A stretch of 17,687 bases of DNA from Promethearchaeota archaeon (GTDB taxonomy: Archaea; Asgardarchaeota; Lokiarchaeia; Sigynarchaeales; SOKP01): assembly GCA_019057775.1 (NCBI GenBank), contig JAHLWT010000318.1, positions 1 through 17,687 on the forward strand, read 5' to 3'. The notes below the pieces were generated by a model that saw only the letters and a program-made list of their open reading frames with translations, was not told the DNA's origin and did not search any database. A program made the translations under genes and the position numbers. Shown here one piece after another: positions 13,833 to 17,687 of the stretch (position 1 is its first letter; each line of letters begins with the position of its first letter).

Positions 13833-15677
13833 TTAATATAGGTTTATAGGATTTAATCCATCATTCTCTATAAATGTCTCATACCATAATTCAAACATAA
13901 TTAGGTTCCATGCTTGTGATTCAAATAATCTATTTAAGCGCCGTTTTTTAATCATTTTCACATATACTGGTTTGATTAGCTTAGATCTTTTTGATAATCT
14001 CTCTAAAAGCTCTCCTGATATTTCTTTTAATCCCTTGTTTAGCCAAAGATTAATTGGTGTACTAAATCCTAATTTTCTTCTTTTTATAATTTCTGGAGGT
14101 ACATAATCTTTCATTGCCATTCTCAGAATATATTTTTCAATATTTCCCTTTAGTTTTAAGTTAGACGGAATCGTTAATGACCATGCAACAATATCTCTAT
14201 CTAATAATGGTATTCTTCCTGTTAAAGAAGCTGCTGAAAGTGCTCTATCAGCCTTTACATTATATTGACTTGGTAATTGATATTTTAAATCCCATATTGT
14301 AAATTGATTAACAACATCTAAATCTTTTTGAAATGTATTTCTTATTAGTGGCTCAACTTTTTGAGCTTTAAAAGGAATAACATTATTCTTCTCTAAATCA
14401 GAAATTGTGAATATAGCTCTCATATATTGATCCTTTAAACTTTTAGTGCTATCAAGATAATCAATTCCCATTCGAAGCTTTTGAAAAGGGATATAATTAT
14501 AAAATTTCTTGCTTAAGTTTATTAATGTTTGAGGTAAACATTTTGAATATTTGAAATATTGTGGACGGTAATACACAGAATATCCCGCAAATACCTCATC
14601 AGCACCGTCTCCTGTAAAGACTAAATTTAAATGTTCTTTAACCTCCTTTCCCATCAAATAAACTGGAATAATTGCACCGTCAGCAAATAAATCATCATTA
14701 TGCCAAGAAATTTTAGGTATAAAGTCAACAATATCTGATTTTATAAGTAGTTCTGTATGTTCAGTACCATTTCTTTCTGCAACGATTTGAGCAAGTTTGG
14801 TTTCATTTACCGGAGCACCTTCTTCAAATCTTACTGAAAATGTCTTGATAGGCTTATCAACTAAACTACTTAATACACCGACAACTGAAGATGAATCAAT
14901 ACCCCCTGATAAAAATGCACCAATTGGAATGTCCTTTACTAAGCGAACTTTAACGCTTTCAAATATTAAATTTTTTAATTCTTGAATAAATTGAGCTTCT
15001 GATTTTTCTTTGTTTACATTAATGATAAAATCCCAGTATCTCTTAATTTCTAATTGTTTAGTTTTTAAATCAAATTTTAAATAACTTGAATTTGGTACTC
15101 TTTTAATTCCTTTAAATAATGTTTTATCAAAGGGTACATATCTTAGTGAAAGATATTGACTAAAACCATCTTTATAAATTTCTCTTTTTATATTATGATG
15201 GAATAAACATTTTATCTCTGAACCAAATATGAATATTTCCCCATCGAAATAATAATAGAGTGTCCTAATGCCAATATGATCTCTCGCTAAAATAAGTAAA
15301 TGTTTTCTCGAATCATATAAACATAAACTAAAAACACCTCGAAACTTATCAAAACATTCTTCGCCCCATTCTTCGTAAGCATGAATTATTATTTCAGAAC
15401 TAATATCAGTGTTAAAATTATGACCTTTTTTCTCTAAATCTGTTTTTAATTCTAAAAAATTATAAATTTCTCCATCACATACAAGCGATATATCCTCATT
15501 TTCATTATGTATTGGTTGTTTTGATGTACTACTTTTTAATATTGCAATTCGTATTCCAATAGATAGATCTGTATCAAGATAGAAACCTTCATCATCTAGA
15601 CCTCGATGTTTAATGGATTCCAGCATTAACTTTAAAAGGTTCTTATTTTCTCTATTAAATCCGCAAATACCGCTCAT
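13833..15677 (-). CDS. asnB: Asparagine-synthetase-like amidotransferase with altered glutaminase site
   Basis: About 614 residues from ATG 15677, normal for AsnB. The GTG 15713 extension of 12 codons is rejected because the Ntn domain must begin at the start Met, and a TATA-like element (15716-15724) would start transcription after it. The ATP-pyrophosphatase synthetase domain looks intact: PP-loop SGGIDSS (257-263), TGDGADEVFAGY (355-366) and a typical C-terminal IPLLDRDIVAW. The glutaminase domain is altered. It begins MSGICGF, where the family has M-C-G-I, so Cys2 is Ser. The oxyanion loop N-G-E-I-Y-N is D-G-E-I-Y-N (68-73), HRGPD is HRGLD, and the Asp that helps bind glutamine is Ser. 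It may use free ammonia, another amine donor, or Ser as nucleophile. In surface-glycan clusters such enzymes can amidate sugar carboxylates (WbpS-like), which suits the methyltransferase and GT4 genes after it. Confidence 0.88.
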   Translation of the reverse strand: MSGICGFNRENKNLLKLMLESIKHRGLDDEGFYLDTDLSIGIRIAILKSSTSKQPIHNENEDISLVCDGEIYNFLELKTDLEKKGHNFNTDISSEIIIHAYEEWGEECFDKFRGVFSLCLYDSRKHLLILARDHIGIRTLYYYFDGEIFIFGSEIKCLFHHNIKREIYKDGFSQYLSLRYVPFDKTLFKGIKRVPNSSYLKFDLKTKQLEIKRYWDFIINVNKEKSEAQFIQELKNLIFESVKVRLVKDIPIGAFLSGGIDSSSVVGVLSSLVDKPIKTFSVRFEEGAPVNETKLAQIVAERNGTEHTELLIKSDIVDFIPKISWHNDDLFADGAIIPVYLMGKEVKEHLNLVFTGDGADEVFAGYSVYYRPQYFKYSKCLPQTLINLSKKFYNYIPFQKLRMGIDYLDSTKSLKDQYMRAIFTISDLEKNNVIPFKAQKVEPLIRNTFQKDLDVVNQFTIWDLKYQLPSQYNVKADRALSAASLTGRIPLLDRDIVAWSLTIPSNLKLKGNIEKYILRMAMKDYVPPEIIKRRKLGFSTPINLWLNKGLKEISGELLERLSKRSKLIKPVYVKMIKKRRLNRLFESQAWNLIMFELWYETFIENDGLNPINLY

Positions 15678-15714
15678 AATTTCAGCTATTAAGGTGATTT
15701 TGTAATTATTCACC

Positions 15715-15867
15715 CTAAATAAAAATTAATTTAAATTCTTTCTGGTTGTTTATTTTCATTTTTTTACCTAATTTTTCAAAATAAGGTTGATCAGATCTCA
15801 ATCCACTTAATGACTCCTTTAATAACTAGTATTTTACAATTTTAAAACCTGTATTATTTACAGTTCT
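15715..15867 (-). pseudogene. Gene-end fragment, possibly the C-terminus of a SAM methyltransferase
   Basis: Upstream of asnB on the same strand, one frame reads RTVNNTGFKIVKY, then TAG (15826-15828), then LLKESLSGLRSDQPYFEK and LGKKMKINNQKEFKLIFI before TAG 15715-15717. The same frame carries sensible protein on both sides of the internal stop, with no start codon, as expected of a decayed C-terminus. NTGFKIVKY resembles the strand after the last helix in class I methyltransferases, but the match is short and I would not insist on it. The lost gene would have been the first in the asnB operon order. The fragment overlaps the inferred asnB promoter element. Confidence 0.42.
15716..15724 (-). 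promoter_or_regulatory. TATA-like element of the asnB operon
   Basis: On the minus strand this reads TTTTATTTA, about 39-47 nt before ATG 15677. Transcription would start near 15695, giving a leader of about 18 nt and leaving out the GTG at 15713. No clear Shine-Dalgarno site comes before ATG 15677. Confidence 0.35.
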
Positions 15868-15992
15868 TTATATTGAATCATGTATATTTATAAAATTTAT
15901 TAAAATTTTATTCTTTTCATAGAATTAGATTAAGTTTAAGTTATATGTCAAAAATATTTAATTTTAAAAGAAAACAAGGATCTCCTAAAGCT

Positions 15993-15996
15993 GAGG
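15993..15996 (+). promoter_or_regulatory. Shine-Dalgarno-like GAGG before the TTG start of the second flippase
   Basis: GAGG ends 8 nt before TTG 16005, an acceptable spacing. It is one of only two Shine-Dalgarno-like sites I see in the window (the other lies before 2237), and it supports TTG 16005 as the real start. Confidence 0.45.
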
Positions 15997-16004
15997 CTTA
16001 AAAT

Positions 16005-17513
16005 TTGAAAGAAAAGTTTGTAATTTCGTTAATTATAGGATTAAGCTCGAATGTGTTATTTTTATTTGCTTCATATATCCTCTTATTAAAATTAAATATT
16101 TCTTCAATAGGAATATGGGTTTTTTTAAATACTGTTGTTAATCTTGGTTTTTTATTTATCAATGTTGGTTTTGATTCGATTCATTATCAATATTCCGGTA
16201 AAGAAAACATTTCAGATTACATTGGAACTTATTTTATGATTAAAGTAGTAGTATTAATTATCAATGTTATAATTACATTAGGATTATTAGCAATATTACA
16301 AATATGGAGTACTGCATTTTTTGCGTTCAGCTTACTTTTACTGTTTTCTAAAATTCTCTTTTGTATAGGAAATATATTTATAGTTAACCTAAGATTAAAG
16401 ATTAAAATTTTCAAAGCTGAAATACCTAATTTTTTCGTTATAACTGGGAATAGTCTTTCAATAATTTATCTTGCATTTAATATATCTCATATTTCTGATC
16501 CAATATTATACCTTAGCGTTTCAAATTTCATATTTTATACATTTTTTATAATAATTGTACTTTATCTATCGAAAAATGAGATTAAAATTAACAAACCTAA
16601 TAAATTATTAGCGCGTAATTATATTAAAGATGCAAAACCTTTAATATTTTTTTCAATAGTATCGGTAATAGCAACATACTTAGGAAATCTGATTCTCTAC
16701 TATTCGTTTGGTAATGAATCTCTCGGGTATTTTAGCAGTGTAAACACCTATTTAATCCCTGTCTTATTATTAATCTCAGGAAGTATTAGTTCGATATATT
16801 TAACTCTTTTTTCGCAAGATTTTGAAAAGGAAGATCTTAATTCGATAAAAACAACTTTGTACATCATTGAAAATTACTCTTCAATCTTATTCCTGTCTAT
16901 TATAATAATAATTCTCCTTAATGGAGAGTTAATTATATCAATATTTTTACCGACCTTTCTTGAAGCTGTTCCTATTCTTTACATCATGATATTCATACCA
17001 TATTTCATAGGGATCTCTCAACCATATAGTTGGCTCTTAATAGCAGAAAAAAAACAAAAAATAAATGCTCGTGTGAATTCTTTTGTTTCTATCCTAATAA
17101 TTATTTTAATGCTTTACTTTATTCCCCAAGAATTATTTTTCTTTCAAACTTTAGGATTAGGTGTAATAGGTTATGCTTTAGCTCAAACAATTCCATGGAT
17201 TTTATGGGCATTTCTATGTCGTTATTATATTAACAAAACTCTTAACATAAAATATCAAAAAACAATGATTTTACAGTTTTTTTTAGCAATACTGACAATA
17301 ATAATTACATTCTTTATCAAAAATGTTCTTAATAGCATATTTTTTGAAAATCAAATTTTACTATTAATATTATTATCAATTATAGCAATGGGTATATTTA
17401 TTGGTTTTTTAATTATTTTTAAAGAGTTAAAAAGAGAAGATTTATCATTTTTCATTGAAATTTTGAAATTGAAGAGTTATACAGAATCAGTAAAAAAAGA
17501 ATTTATAAGTTAG
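16005..17513 (+). CDS. Second polysaccharide flippase (Wzx-like, MVF/MOP superfamily)
   Basis: An integral membrane protein of 502 residues with about twelve to fourteen helices, the usual length for Wzx-type exporters. It starts directly with a basic residue and the first helix (MKEKFVISLIIGLSSNVLFL), then LLKLNISSIGIWVFLNTVVN, a pattern found near the N-terminus of this superfamily. The ...LGYFSSVNTYLIPVLLLISG segment (near 240-260) and GVIGYALAQTIPWILWAFLC late in the protein are typical of flippases. TTG 16005 is supported by GAGG 8 nt upstream. It diverges from the asnB operon and is not close in sequence to the flippase at 5994, so it is probably not a recent copy. The stop codon lies inside a terminator-like hairpin. 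Confidence 0.85.
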   Translation: MKEKFVISLIIGLSSNVLFLFASYILLLKLNISSIGIWVFLNTVVNLGFLFINVGFDSIHYQYSGKENISDYIGTYFMIKVVVLIINVIITLGLLAILQIWSTAFFAFSLLLLFSKILFCIGNIFIVNLRLKIKIFKAEIPNFFVITGNSLSIIYLAFNISHISDPILYLSVSNFIFYTFFIIIVLYLSKNEIKINKPNKLLARNYIKDAKPLIFFSIVSVIATYLGNLILYYSFGNESLGYFSSVNTYLIPVLLLISGSISSIYLTLFSQDFEKEDLNSIKTTLYIIENYSSILFLSIIIIILLNGELIISIFLPTFLEAVPILYIMIFIPYFIGISQPYSWLLIAEKKQKINARVNSFVSILIIILMLYFIPQELFFFQTLGLGVIGYALAQTIPWILWAFLCRYYINKTLNIKYQKTMILQFFLAILTIIITFFIKNVLNSIFFENQILLLILLSIIAMGIFIGFLIIFKELKREDLSFFIEILKLKSYTESVKKEFIS

Positions 17514-17531
17514 GGAGCAGGTCCCTATTTT
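17511..17531 (+). terminator. Hairpin terminator overlapping the flippase stop codon
   Basis: TAGGGA (17511-17516, including the stop TAG) pairs with TCCCTA (17522-17527) around loop GCAGG, followed by TTTT. A six-pair stem with three G-C pairs stands out in this AT-rich DNA. The T tract is short. The remaining bases to 17687 hold no frame I can support. Confidence 0.45.
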
Positions 17532-17687
17532 CTATGTGTAATTCTTAAGATATTTAGAGGATTTTCTTAATGATAATTATGGAGATTTGAAATACATAAA
17601 AGAAAATAATCAATATTATTAAGTTAAGCTAGATATCAATTTTATTTCCTAAATGTAAAAAGAGAAATATAGTAAAGAAATCCTATT

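Larger units (their letters stand above)
15678..16004. other. Divergent intergenic region between the asnB operon and the second flippase
   Basis: This 327-nt gap holds two outward promoters and, on the minus strand, the fragment at 15715-15867. TTTATAAA at 15887-15894 and AAAATATTTA at 15951-15960 are TATA candidates for the plus-strand flippase. An imperfect palindrome, CTGTA-TTATT-TACAG (15849-15863), lies in the fragment; it may be chance. No other gene is seen. Confidence 0.4.

Noticed and set aside
14797..14985. 62-codon plus-strand open frame inside asnB
   Set aside because: It is antisense to the PP-loop region of the AsnB-like gene and has no recognisable product. Similar short frames inside 2848-3036, 5227-5481, 7358-7558, 16229-16414 and 17030-17233 were rejected for the same reason.
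15678..15713. N-terminal extension of asnB to GTG 15713
   Set aside because: It would bury the Ntn start residue, and the likely transcription start lies downstream of it.
1..17687. CRISPR array, tRNA, rRNA, insertion sequence or integrase
   Set aside because: I found no regularly spaced repeats, no cloverleaf-like stretch, and no transposase or recombinase motifs in the reading frames.

Overview
The window is strongly AT-rich. It holds eleven protein genes that read as one cell-surface glycan and lipid accessory island. Archaeal origin is likely: TATA-like boxes sit about 20-30 nt before several starts, Shine-Dalgarno sites are mostly absent, TTG and GTG starts occur, and the flippase and GT-C-type membrane proteins have an archaeal look. 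My best guess is an Asgard-type archaeon (Promethearchaeota/Lokiarchaeia-like). That is an inference; no marker gene is present to prove it.

Layout. (1) 1-3074, minus strand: a CDP-alcohol phosphotransferase, a cytoplasmic alkaline-phosphatase-superfamily enzyme 18 nt after it, and, after a 375-nt gap, a nucleotidyltransferase with an N-terminal helix-turn-helix-like segment that runs off the left edge. Together they suggest making an activated CDP-alcohol (or NDP-sugar) and moving a phospho-headgroup onto a lipid or glycan. (2) 3208-7649, plus strand: an internally deleted acyltransferase pseudogene, a SAM methyltransferase, the intact acyltransferase-3 membrane protein that the pseudogene copies, and a polysaccharide flippase. 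(3) 7846-10131, minus strand: a large GT-C-like membrane glycosyltransferase, convergent with the flippase. (4) 10564-11751, plus strand: a GT4 glycosyltransferase. (5) 15677-11771, minus strand: a compact operon of an asparagine-synthetase-like amidotransferase, a SAM methyltransferase and a second GT4 glycosyltransferase, with gaps of 21 and 31 nt. (6) 16005-17513, plus strand: a second flippase, ending in a small hairpin that includes its stop codon.

How they may work together: GT4 enzymes build a glycan on a lipid carrier at the inner face. Methyl, acyl and amide groups decorate it. The flippases move it across the membrane, and the GT-C-like protein adds or transfers sugars outside. The CDP-alcohol module could add a phosphodiester-linked group or make a special lipid headgroup.

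The most distinctive feature is decay between intact genes. One clear pseudogene (3208-3423, about 1 kb deleted in frame plus three stop codons) and three weaker gene-end fragments (7657-7758, 10269-10388, 15715-15867) lie in the intergenic gaps. This fits an island with fast gene turnover. The second distinctive feature is catalytic residues that differ from their families: Ser for the glutaminase Cys in the AsnB-like protein, Asp for its oxyanion-loop Asn, His for the fourth Asp of the CDP-alcohol phosphotransferase motif, and Thr at the nucleophile position of the sulfatase-like enzyme. I see no tRNA, rRNA, CRISPR array, transposase or integrase.
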